Counted from the first letter of the stretch, positions 1 through 7,273 are shown. The stretch: 11,853 nt of DNA from an uncultured Oxalobacteraceae bacterium (GCA_946479255.1 CAMLFK010000148.1:1-11853); one strand, 5' to 3'. Notes: a model not told the origin generated them from the letters alone. Made by a program: numbers and translations.

Positions 1-308
1 TTGGTCAACACCAGATTGCTGGTGCCGACCAGGAAAGCCGAACCGACCGAAGACTGGCTGCGGCCATTGCGCAGCAGCATGCGCAGCTGCAGCAGGTCGC
101 CCTTGGCGGCCGAGTAAAGTTTCTGCGCGGCCGAGGAGGGCGGCGGCAGGGCGGCGCTCTCATCCACGACTGCTTCCGCGGGAGCGACAGCTGTGGGAAC
201 GGCGGCCGGGGGCACTGCAGCAGCCGGAGCCGGAGCGGGTTTGGCGGGTGCCGCGCCGGCAGTGCTGGCAAAGCAGCACAACAACAGCGCCAAGTTGGCG
301 AATTTCAT
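1..308 (-). CDS. Secreted trypsin-like serine protease, N-terminal part (cut by window edge)
   Basis: The visible 102 residues begin with a Sec-type signal peptide (MKFANLALLLCCFASTAGA, likely cleaved near residues 19-20). A low-complexity Ala/Pro linker of about 40 residues follows (roughly 21-62), rich in PAP and AAVPP runs. The chain then enters a globular segment ending GSAFLVGTSNLVLT, which resembles the first strands of trypsin-like (S1C/DegP-type) peptidases just before the catalytic His motif. The catalytic triad lies beyond the window, so activity cannot be judged. The ATG at 308 is preceded by GAAGGA at a 4-nt spacing, which supports this start. The product should be periplasmic or secreted. 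The protease call rests on one short motif; another exported protein with an Ala/Pro linker is possible. Confidence 0.7.
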   Translation of the reverse strand, partial: MKFANLALLLCCFASTAGAAPAKPAPAPAAAVPPAAVPTAVAPAEAVVDESAALPPPSSAAQKLYSAAKGDLLQLRMLLRNGRSQSSVGSAFLVGTSNLVLT

Positions 309-371
309 GCAATCCTTCAGTAAGGAAATATCGACGATTGCCGCTATCTTCTCACCACCGGAGCAATTTTG

Positions 372-399
372 TGAAATTAAAGTTCGCCGTCTTCGGCGA
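372..399 (-). terminator. Possible intrinsic terminator overlapping the ribA stop codon
   Basis: Read on the minus strand, TCGCCG-AAGA-CGGCGA (384-399) forms a perfect 6-bp GC-rich stem with a 4-nt loop. It is followed by an imperfect T-rich run (ACTTTAATTT). The stem lies in the last codons of ribA and the TAA stop falls inside the T-rich run. It could separate ribA from the downstream protease gene, which has its own Shine-Dalgarno sequence. The interrupted T tract makes efficiency uncertain. Confidence 0.4.
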
Positions 400-1021
400 C
401 GGTGGCGGGCAGGGGCGACATCATGTGGCCCAGCTTGGCAGCTTTGGTATTCAAGTAGCTATTATTAAAAGCGTTGCGGTTGACCAGTAGCGGCACCCGG
501 TCGCTCACGCGCACACCCAGCTTTTCCATGGCGTCGATCTTGCGCGGATTGTTGGTCATCAGGCGCAAGGTGGTGATGCCGAACTGCGCCAGCATTGGCT
601 TACACAATTCGTAATTGCGCGCGTCCGCATGGAAACCCAGCGCCAGGTTGGCCTCAACCGTGTCGGCGCCGGCTTCCTGCAGGCGGTAAGCGCGGATCTT
701 GTTAACCAGCCCGATGCCCCGGCCTTCCTGGCGCAGATACAGCAAAATCCCGCGGCCTTCCTCGGCAATCTTTTTCAGCGCGCCTTCCAGCTGCGCGCCG
801 CAATCGCAACGTTGCGAGAACAGCACGTCGCCCGTCAGGCATTCCGAATGCACGCGCGCCAGCACCGGTTCGCCGTCGCTGATGTCGCCCAGGGTCATGG
901 CCAGATGTTCCTTGCCCGTCGCATGCTCGACGAAGGCATGCAGCGTGAACTGCGCCCAGGGAGTGGGCAGCAGGCACGAGGTGGTGTAATCCATCAGTTC
1001 ATCTGGTACGGCGGAGGGCAT
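377..1021 (-). CDS. ribA: GTP cyclohydrolase II, riboflavin biosynthesis
   Basis: Cytoplasmic zinc enzyme that opens GTP to 2,5-diamino-6-ribosylamino-4-pyrimidinone 5'-phosphate, formate and pyrophosphate, the first committed step of riboflavin/FAD synthesis. The 214 residues match stand-alone RibA (E. coli 196 aa) along their whole length, with no fused RibB domain. The zinc ligands align as Cys61, Cys72 and Cys74 (HSECLTG and QRCDCG). [18 protein letters not shown] (Tyr112), GADTVEAN and the Asp133/Arg135 pair (E. coli Asp126/Arg128) are all present, as is the C-terminal TKAAKLGHM. The ATG at 1021 has only a poor Shine-Dalgarno sequence. Met10 is an alternative start that would match the E. 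coli N-terminus slightly better, but it too lacks a clear RBS. No FMN riboswitch is evident upstream. The flanking genes are unrelated to riboflavin synthesis. Confidence 0.96.
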   Translation of the reverse strand: MPSAVPDELMDYTTSCLLPTPWAQFTLHAFVEHATGKEHLAMTLGDISDGEPVLARVHSECLTGDVLFSQRCDCGAQLEGALKKIAEEGRGILLYLRQEGRGIGLVNKIRAYRLQEAGADTVEANLALGFHADARNYELCKPMLAQFGITTLRLMTNNPRKIDAMEKLGVRVSDRVPLLVNRNAFNNSYLNTKAAKLGHMMSPLPATVAEDGEL

Positions 1022-1075
1022 GGTGCTGTTCTCGAATCTATTGCTGTACCCGCAAGTGTAGCGGAAAACCGCATC

Positions 1076-1103
1076 CGCCGTTGGGCAGGGGCCTCTAACG
1101 GCG
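1076..1103. other. Inverted repeat between pirin and ribA
   Basis: CGCCGTT (1076-1082) and AACGGCG (1097-1103) are perfect 7-bp inverted arms around a 14-nt loop, just downstream of the pirin stop (1116-1118). An alternative pairing, AGGGGC (1087-1092) with GCCCCT (1112-1117), is mutually exclusive with it. A small GCGG-AAAA-CCGC hairpin lies next to it (1061-1072). No T run follows on the minus strand, so this is not a classical intrinsic terminator. It could be a transcription pause, an mRNA 3' end stabiliser or part of the ribA leader. Confidence 0.35.
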
Positions 1104-1115
1104 TATGCAATGCCC

Positions 1116-1817
<702 letters not shown>

Positions 1818-1823
1818 GATGAG

Positions 1824-1829
1824 CTCCTT
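1824..1829 (-). promoter_or_regulatory. Strong Shine-Dalgarno site that fixes the pirin start
   Basis: AAGGAG on the minus strand lies 6 nt upstream of the ATG at 1817. It is the best ribosome binding site in the window, and it decides against the longer open frame beginning at 1994. Confidence 0.8.
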
Positions 1830-1902
1830 GAGAATATTTATGTACGATGATTTCGACTCTGGGAAGCAGCAGGTTTTCCTTGTTACTGTCCCGATGAATA
1901 GA

Positions 1903-1930
1903 AGTATAGGCGCGTGCCAACGTTTCAAAA
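1903..1930 (-). promoter_or_regulatory. Possible sigma70-type promoter for the pirin gene
   Basis: On the minus strand TATACT (1903-1908, five of six matches to TATAAT) lies about 85 nt upstream of the pirin ATG, in an AT-richer stretch. The upstream element is weak. TTTTGA (1925-1930) would give a 16-bp spacer, whereas the better-looking TTGAAA (1923-1928) is only 14 bp away. An activator may be needed if this is the true promoter. Confidence 0.35.
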
Positions 1931-1954
1931 AACGGAATATTTCCCGCCCTATCA

Positions 1955-1967
1955 TCGAAATTTTCGA
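1955..1967. promoter_or_regulatory. 13-bp palindrome, possible operator (T-N11-A type)
   Basis: TCGAAATTTTCGA is a perfect dyad (6-bp arms around one central base) in the divergent region between the pirin and HDOD genes. It lies about 25 bp upstream of the possible pirin -35 element and about 105 bp upstream of the HDOD start. Its T-N11-A form is the pattern bound by many LysR-type regulators. No regulator gene is adjacent, so the binding protein is unknown and chance occurrence is possible. Confidence 0.3.
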
Positions 1968-1998
1968 ACATGGGCGCTTTGGCAACACCTGCACACTT

Positions 1999-2026
1999 TT
2001 GCATCGAAGGAATAGCGGATTTTGAT
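1999..2026 (+). promoter_or_regulatory. Weak candidate promoter for the HDOD/EAL unit
   Basis: TTGCAT (1999-2004) and TTTGAT (2021-2026) are separated by 16 bp and lie about 45 bp before the HDOD ATG. The matches to consensus are 3/6 and 4/6. The same stretch carries an imperfect inverted repeat, GCATCGAA at 2001-2008 against TTTTGATGC at 2020-2028. This is the most promoter-like arrangement I can see on this side, but the support is thin. Confidence 0.25.
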
Positions 2027-2071
2027 GCTGTGAAGTAACATGTAACTCATTGCGCCAACCTCAAACCATTC

Positions 2072-3052
2072 ATGATTTCGCCCGATGCCGTAGCTCCGCT
2101 CTTTTTCCGCATCCTGGCGGACCCCGGGGGCGCACCTGCCGCGCTGCTGCTGGCCGGTGGCGGCGTGATCACGGCCGCGCAAGTGCAGCCCTGTGGCCCG
2201 CTGGCCGCGATGATCGCTTGCAAGTTCACACCAGGCGGCGTGGACGACGAAGGCGCGGCCATCCTGCGCGCGGCCGGCTGGACCGAGCTGGCGCCGGAGG
2301 CCATCGCGCGCATCGACGGCAGCTTGCAGCGCGCCGCACTTGCCGCGCAGGTGCGCTGGATCGACGGCGACTGGTGCATGGCGCCCCCGGCAAAGCCGGT
2401 CGGCGCGCAGGCGGCCTCGCGTACGCTGGCCCTGCAACTGGTGCAGCGCGTCGCCGCGGATGCGGATACCCACGAGATCGAATCCCTGCTGCGCCAGGAC
2501 CCGGCCCTGTCTTACCAGCTGCTACGGCTGGTCAATTCGCTCGGGATGGGCAGCGGCCGGCGCATCACCAGTTTTTCACAGGCCCTGATCATCCTCGGCC
2601 GCCAGCAGTTGCGCCGCTGGCTCAACCTGATGCTGTTCGCCGCGCGCGACGGCGATGTCCGCTCCGGCATGCTGCTGGCCAGGGTTGGCGTGCGCGCCCG
2701 TGCCATGGAGCTGCTGGCCAAGGAGCGCGGCTGCGACAAACTCACCCAGGAACAGGCCTTCATGACCGGCATGTTCTCGCTGCTGGGCGTCCTGTTCGGC
2801 ATGGAGTTGGCCGACGTGCTGGCACCGCTTTCGCTGGGCGAGGGTGTGCACGCCGCGCTGCTCGGCCACGAGGGCGAACTGGGCGCTTTGCTGGCGCTGG
2901 TCGAAGCGGCCGAACGGGGCGACATGGCCGGCGTGGCCCAGCTGATCGCGCCCATGCATCTGCCCGCCGCCGGCTTTAACGGCGTTGCGCTGGACGCGAG
3001 CACATGGATGCTGGGCGCGCTCAAGGGCAGCCAGGGCGGCTCCGGTGGCTGA
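2072..3052 (+). CDS. HDOD domain signalling protein
   Basis: Cytoplasmic 326-residue protein with an HDOD domain (about 115-275), a catalytically inert relative of HD hydrolases found in bacterial signalling proteins. The core reads ADADTHEIESLLRQDPALSY, then LLRLVNSLGMG, ITSFSQALIILGRQQLRRWL and the GMFSLLG segment. The last replaces the usual HD metal-binding signature. This is the subtype normally fused C-terminal to an EAL domain (YuxH/CdgJ-like). Residues 1-110 are not a recognisable domain, although DGDWCMAPPAKP before the HDOD resembles the EAL-HDOD junction of those fusions. The ATG at 2072 lacks a clear Shine-Dalgarno sequence and the next in-frame Met is residue 47, so the exact start is less certain than the frame. 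The stop overlaps the next gene's start by 8 nt, implying translational coupling and a shared role with the EAL protein, perhaps as a binding partner. Confidence 0.88.
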   Translation: MISPDAVAPLFFRILADPGGAPAALLLAGGGVITAAQVQPCGPLAAMIACKFTPGGVDDEGAAILRAAGWTELAPEAIARIDGSLQRAALAAQVRWIDGDWCMAPPAKPVGAQAASRTLALQLVQRVAADADTHEIESLLRQDPALSYQLLRLVNSLGMGSGRRITSFSQALIILGRQQLRRWLNLMLFAARDGDVRSGMLLARVGVRARAMELLAKERGCDKLTQEQAFMTGMFSLLGVLFGMELADVLAPLSLGEGVHAALLGHEGELGALLALVEAAERGDMAGVAQLIAPMHLPAAGFNGVALDASTWMLGALKGSQGGSGG

Positions 3053-5165
3053 GTCGGCGCTCGAACGCGGCCTGCTGCTGGCGCGCGCCGCCCGCCAGCT
3101 CGAAGGGGATGCACTCGCCGCAACCCTGGCCCAACTCGAAGCCGTGCTCGAAGAAGTCCAGGGCGAGCGCTCCGGCGCGCCCGCACACGCACTCATTGAG
3201 CTCGACGCCACCGGCTACGTGACCGGCTGGAGCCCCGCCGCCGAAGGCATGCTGGGCTACAGCGCCTTTGAGGCGGTCGGACAGCATGTGCTGTTCCTTT
3301 ACCCCGACGACGCCGACCTTGAACTCGACGCCCCCGACCAGCTGTTTGAGGTGCCGCGCCGCCGCAAGAACGGCGAGACCATATGGCTGCGCCAGTCGAT
3401 CTCGCTGATCGCCGACGACGCCGGCGAGCCGGCCGGCATGCTGGTGCGCCTGGACCCGCTGACCGAGCACCTGAGCGACGCCGACAAGCGCCACCTGCAC
3501 GCGCGCATCATCGAAGACAGCGACCAGGGCGTGCTGATCACCGATTCCACCGAGCGCATTGTCTCGATTAACAGCGCCTTCACCCGCATCACCGGCTATG
3601 CCCCGGCTGAAGCGATCGGCAAGACGCCCGACCTGCTGCGCTCCGGCGTGCACGACGCCGAGTTCCGCGCCAAGGTGCGCGCCGCCATGGTCGGCAGCGC
3701 GCCATGGCGCGGCGAGATCGTCGGCAAGCGCAAGAACGGTGAACTGTTTCCGCAGTCCGTCACCATCAGCGTGGTGCGCAATGCCGAAGGCAAGGTCACC
3801 CATACCTTCTCGCTGTTCTCCGACATCAGCGTGCACAAGGACGCCGAAGCGCGCGCCCAGCGCATGGCCAACTACGACAGCCTGACCGGACTGCCCAACC
3901 GCACCCTGTTCAACCACCTGGTCGACCAGGTGCTGTGCGAAGCGCGCCGCATGGAGCAGTATGGCGCCGTGATGGTGGTCGAACTGAACCGCATCGGCGC
4001 CATCAGCGACACGCTCGGACACGACATTGCCAGCGAGCTGCTGGGCGAAATCGGCCGGCGTTTCCGCCTGGTGCTGCGCGATTCCGATATCCTGGCGCGC
4101 ATCGACGGCAGCAAGTTCGCCATCGCGCTGACCCAGATCGAAAAGCGCGAGCATGCCGGCGTCGTCGCCCAGAAGCTGCTGGACGACCTGGCCGCGCCCA
4201 TCGTCATCGCCGGCCACAGCCTGCAGGTGAGCGCCGCCATCGGCATCGCCGTGTATCCGGAAGACTGCATGGACACCGCATCGCTGGTGCGCTTCGCCGA
4301 CGTCGCCATGGCCAAGGCCCAGGAATCGGATAACGGCGGCTTCCTGTTCTACCGCGACGAGATGGACCAGCGCGCCAAGGAACACCTGCGCCTGGAAACC
4401 GAACTGCGCACGGCGCTGCGCGAACGCCAGCTGGAGCTGCATTACCAGCCCAAGGTCAGCCTGCGCAGCGGGCGCATCGTCGGCGCCGAAGCACTGATTC
4501 GCTGGCGCCATCCCGAACGCGGCATGATCTCCCCTGGCGTGTTCATACCGCTGGCCGAGCAATCCGGCCTGATCGCCGATATCGGCGCCTGGGTGCTGAA
4601 TGAATCTTGCCGCCAGATCCGTGCCTGGCAGGATGCCGGGCTGGCCATGCCGCCGATTGCCGTCAACCTGTCGGCGCGCCAGTTCGACGAGCACCTGCCG
4701 GGAGCGATCCAGGAACTGCTGGAACGCCATCGGGTGCAGCCGGCCCAGCTGATGCTCGAGATTACCGAGGGCTTGCTGGTGCGCGGCACCGACAATGTCG
4801 TGGCCATCATGAACCAGCTGGTGGCGATGGGCATGGCGCTGGCGCTGGACGACTTCGGCACCGGCTATTCGAGCCTGGCCTATCTGAAGCGCTTCCCGAT
4901 CAGTACCCTGAAGATCGACCGCTCCTTCGTGATCGGCCTGCCGCATGAAGAAAACGACTGCGCGATCGCACGGGCGATCGTCACGATGGCCCAGCAGTTA
5001 AGGCAAGAGATCGTGGCGGAGGGCGTCGAGACGCCCGAACAGATGGCCTTCCTGCGCGAGCTGGGTTGCGACCAGCTGCAAGGCTACCTGTTCAGCGCGG
5101 CGGTCGGGCCGGAGCAGTTTGCCGCCATGCTGAGCGAGGACAAGCGCCTGGCACTGGGGCGATAG
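3045..5165 (+). CDS. PAS-PAS-GGDEF(degenerate)-EAL protein, probable c-di-GMP phosphodiesterase
   Basis: The start is placed at GTG 3045 (706 aa). It overlaps the HDOD stop as GTGGCTGA and has AGGG 8 nt upstream. The open frame continues back to 2985, but those 20 codons read as an out-of-frame Arg/Ala-rich shadow of the HDOD gene. Order: short helical N-terminus, PAS1 (about 48-140), PAS2 (about 155-270), GGDEF (about 275-445), EAL (about 455-700). No signal peptide or membrane segment is seen, so it is cytosolic. The GGDEF domain keeps YDSLTGLPNRTLF, but its active-site motif reads DGSKF (354-358), so cyclase activity is not expected. An RxxD motif (Arg345-Asp348) remains at the inhibitory-site position. 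The EAL domain keeps EALIRW (Glu482), Asn541, Glu572 (EITE), DDFGTGYS (Asp602/603), Lys623, the EGVE glutamates (659/662) and Gln679. It should therefore hydrolyse c-di-GMP to pGpG. Confidence 0.93.
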   Translation: MAESALERGLLLARAARQLEGDALAATLAQLEAVLEEVQGERSGAPAHALIELDATGYVTGWSPAAEGMLGYSAFEAVGQHVLFLYPDDADLELDAPDQLFEVPRRRKNGETIWLRQSISLIADDAGEPAGMLVRLDPLTEHLSDADKRHLHARIIEDSDQGVLITDSTERIVSINSAFTRITGYAPAEAIGKTPDLLRSGVHDAEFRAKVRAAMVGSAPWRGEIVGKRKNGELFPQSVTISVVRNAEGKVTHTFSLFSDISVHKDAEARAQRMANYDSLTGLPNRTLFNHLVDQVLCEARRMEQYGAVMVVELNRIGAISDTLGHDIASELLGEIGRRFRLVLRDSDILARIDGSKFAIALTQIEKREHAGVVAQKLLDDLAAPIVIAGHSLQVSAAIGIAVYPEDCMDTASLVRFADVAMAKAQESDNGGFLFYRDEMDQRAKEHLRLETELRTALRERQLELHYQPKVSLRSGRIVGAEALIRWRHPERGMISPGVFIPLAEQSGLIADIGAWVLNESCRQIRAWQDAGLAMPPIAVNLSARQFDEHLPGAIQELLERHRVQPAQLMLEITEGLLVRGTDNVVAIMNQLVAMGMALALDDFGTGYSSLAYLKRFPISTLKIDRSFVIGLPHEENDCAIARAIVTMAQQLRQEIVAEGVETPEQMAFLRELGCDQLQGYLFSAAVGPEQFAAMLSEDKRLALGR

Positions 5166-5168
5166 CAG

Positions 5169-5375
5169 TCAGCGCAGCGGGTCGAGCAGGCCGCGCAAGG
5201 CGTTGTGATCGAGTTCGTACATCAATTCCAGCAGTTCACCCAGTTCGCCGCGCGGGAAGCCTTCGCGGGCAAACCATGCGAGGTAGTTACCCGGCAGGTC
5301 GGCGATGACCTTGCCCTGATAGCGGCCGTAGGGCATCTGGCGGGTGAGCAGCAGGGACAGGTGTTCGGGTTTCAT
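5169..5375 (-). CDS. DUF3820 (QSregVF) family small protein
   Basis: This 68-residue protein matches the DUF3820 family, annotated in Pfam as a putative quorum-sensing-regulated virulence factor. Family hallmarks are visible: MPYGRYQGKVIADLPGNYL, then AWFAREGFPRGELGELL and a C-terminal LRGLLDPLR. Length is normal for the family. There is no signal peptide, Cys cluster or membrane segment, and the biochemical role is unknown. The ATG at 5375 has no clear Shine-Dalgarno sequence. It begins 26 nt after the histidine kinase stop on the same strand, so it is probably the second gene of that operon. Its stop is 3 nt from the stop of the convergent EAL gene. Confidence 0.88.
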   Translation of the reverse strand: MKPEHLSLLLTRQMPYGRYQGKVIADLPGNYLAWFAREGFPRGELGELLELMYELDHNALRGLLDPLR

Positions 5376-5401
5376 GGTGAAAGTATCGCGAGCGGCCAGC
5401 G

Positions 5402-7273
5402 CTAGCGCAGCTTCTTCACAATCTCCGACAAACGATACGGCTTGGAGATAAACGAAAATTCATCGAGCCCGCCATGCGCCTTGAGCGCCGGCGCCGCGTA
5501 GCCCGACGCCAGGATCACCTTCAGCGTGGGGCGCATCGCCTGCGCCAACCGTGCCAGCTCAATGCCCGAGATCCCCGGCATCATCACATCGGTAAACAGC
5601 ACATCGATATCCGGCCTCTCGGCCAGCACGCGCATCGCTTCGGCGCCGTCGCAGGTCAGGATGACCTCATACCCGAGCGTCTCGAACAGCGCGCCGGCCA
5701 GTTCGCCCAGTTCCTGCTCGTCCTCCACGATCAGCGCCCGCTCGCGCTCGCGTACTGCCGGCGCGTCAAGCTCCGGCGTCAGCGCGGGCAGGTAAATCGT
5801 GATGGTGGTGCCGCTTCCTTCGAGGCTTTGAATGTCCATCGCGCCGCCGGACTGAACGATGAAGCCCTGTACCTGGCTCAAGCCCAGTCCTGTGCCTTTG
5901 CCGACCGGCTTGGTGGTAAAGAAAGGCTCGCAGGCGCGCGCCAGTACTTCCGGCGGCATGCCCTGGCCGCTGTCGGCCACGGCAATTTTCACGTAAGATC
6001 CCGCCTGCAACGCGGCATGCTCACCCTCGGCCAGCTGCACACTGCTTGTGGTGATGCTCACGGTGCCACCGTCCGGCATGGCGTCGCGTGCGTTGACCAC
6101 CAGGTTCAGCACGGCCGCTTCCAGGCGCGCTTCGTCGATGTTCACCAGGCATACCGACTCGCCCAGATCGACGCGCAAGTCGATATTGGCCGACACCCCG
6201 CGCCGCAGCACAGGCTCAAAATTCGCGAGGATCTTGTTGGGGTCCTGGATGGTCGGCGCCAGCGGCTGCTGGCGCGCGAAAGCCAGCAACTGCGTCGTCA
6301 GGCCCGAGCCGCGCTCCACCGCGCGGTGAATGCTTTGCAGGACCTTCTTCTGTGCCGGCGAAGTGCCTTGCGCATCGAGCACTTGCACCGCCGTCGAAAC
6401 GATCGACAGCAGATTGTTGAAGTCGTGCGCCACGCCGCCGGTCAGCTGGCCGATGGCTTCCATCTTCTGCGACTGGAACAGCTCTTCGCGCGCGCGCTCA
6501 AGCGTGCGTGCCGCTTCCTCGCGTTCGGTGATATCGCGCGTGATCTTGGCAAAGCCGAGCAGGATGCCGTCGTCGGCATGAATCGCGTCGATGATCACAT
6601 GCGCCCAGAAGCGCGAGCCATCCTTGCGCACGCGCCAGCCCTCGGCTTCGTAGCGGCCGTGCTGGGATGCCTGCTGCAGCGCATGCGCCGGCAGGCTGCG
6701 CGCGCGGTCTTCGTCCGTATAAAAGCGCGAGAAATGGCTGCCCAGGATTTCGTCGGTTTCGTAACCCTTGATGCGGTGCGCGCCGGCATTCCAGTTGGTG
6801 ACCAGGCCTTGCGGCGACAACATGTAGATGGCGTAATCGACCACGCCCTGCACCAGCAGGCGGAACTGGCGCTCGCTGGCCAGCAGCTCCTCGCTCGCGC
6901 GCTTCTTGTCGGTGATGTCGCGCGTGATCTTGGCATAGCCTGCCAGGCTGCCGTCGTCGGCATATACCGGATCGATCACCACGCTGGCCCAGAAGCGCGT
7001 ACCGTCCTTGCGCACGCGCCAGCCTTCGCACTCGAATTTACCCTCCGCCTGCGCGATCCTGAGCGCGCGCGCGGGGATTCCCGCGTCCTGGTCCTCGCGC
7101 GTGTGGAAGGTCGAGAAGTGACGGCCGATGATTTCGTTGGCGCTGTAGCCCTTGAAACGCTCGGCCCCTGGGTTCCACGACACCACGATTCCGCTCGGGC
7201 TGAGCATGTAAATGGCATAGTCGCGGATTGACGCGACCAGGTGCTCCGCTGCACTTCGTACTTCACTGCTCAT
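5402..7273 (-). CDS. Hybrid sensor histidine kinase (PAS-PAS-HisKA-HATPase-REC)
   Basis: A 623-residue soluble two-component protein with no membrane segments, so it should sense a cytoplasmic signal. Two PAS domains (18-121 and 146-249) are near-copies of each other and may bind a cofactor or ligand. The dimerisation/phosphoacceptor helix has GGVAHDFNNLL, with His283 as the phosphorylation site. The ATPase domain shows NLVVNARDAM (Asn394), DSGQGM (Asp434), FFTTKPVGKG and TGLGLS. The C-terminal receiver (about 512-622) has the acidic pocket EDE (517-519), phosphoacceptor Asp562 (FTDVMMPG), Ser590 and Lys611, and it looks functional. There is no output domain or Hpt, so a separate partner must complete any phosphorelay; none is visible here. 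The ATG at 7273 has AGAAG 6 nt upstream. A DUF3820 gene follows closely, and the lyase-like gene is divergent. Confidence 0.95.
   Translation of the reverse strand: MSSEVRSAAEHLVASIRDYAIYMLSPSGIVVSWNPGAERFKGYSANEIIGRHFSTFHTREDQDAGIPARALRIAQAEGKFECEGWRVRKDGTRFWASVVIDPVYADDGSLAGYAKITRDITDKKRASEELLASERQFRLLVQGVVDYAIYMLSPQGLVTNWNAGAHRIKGYETDEILGSHFSRFYTDEDRARSLPAHALQQASQHGRYEAEGWRVRKDGSRFWAHVIIDAIHADDGILLGFAKITRDITEREEAARTLERAREELFQSQKMEAIGQLTGGVAHDFNNLLSIVSTAVQVLDAQGTSPAQKKVLQSIHRAVERGSGLTTQLLAFARQQPLAPTIQDPNKILANFEPVLRRGVSANIDLRVDLGESVCLVNIDEARLEAAVLNLVVNARDAMPDGGTVSITTSSVQLAEGEHAALQAGSYVKIAVADSGQGMPPEVLARACEPFFTTKPVGKGTGLGLSQVQGFIVQSGGAMDIQSLEGSGTTITIYLPALTPELDAPAVRERERALIVEDEQELGELAGALFETLGYEVILTCDGAEAMRVLAERPDIDVLFTDVMMPGISGIELARLAQAMRPTLKVILASGYAAPALKAHGGLDEFSFISKPYRLSEIVKKLR
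6527..7222 (-). repeat. Tandem PAS-encoding duplication inside the histidine kinase
   Basis: Two 312-bp segments, 6911-7222 (PAS1) and 6527-6838 (PAS2), encode gap-free 104-residue alignments with 66 identical positions by hand count (about 63%). Both open with DYAIYMLSP, contain EGWRVRKDG(S/T)RFWA and end AKITRDIT. They are separated by a 24-residue coiled-coil-like linker. This indicates an intragenic duplication of one PAS unit. Confidence 0.85.

Noticed and set aside
1022..1115. Possible FMN riboswitch upstream of ribA
   Set aside because: The 94-bp leader is too short for the conserved FMN aptamer and I see none of its characteristic segments.
1903..1922. Sigma54-like TGGCACG on the minus strand upstream of pirin
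   Set aside because: The -24 half matches well, but the required TTGC -12 element is absent; the bases at that position read TATAC.
2034..2045. GTAAC-AT-GTAAC direct repeat before the HDOD gene
   Set aside because: Two 5-bp units are too short to distinguish from chance and do not overlap a convincing promoter.
2050..2979. 309-codon plus-strand frame overlapping the HDOD gene
   Set aside because: It is extremely Arg/Gly-rich and out of frame with the HDOD domain, so it is a shadow frame.
3021..4946. 641-codon open frame antisense to the PAS-GGDEF-EAL gene
   Set aside because: It is His/Gln/Ala-rich with no recognisable domain and lies opposite a gene with clear conserved motifs. Long antisense frames are expected in GC-rich coding DNA.
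5474..7231. 585-codon open frame antisense to the histidine kinase
   Set aside because: It has Arg/His/Gln-rich shadow composition and no domain, and the opposite strand encodes an intact kinase.
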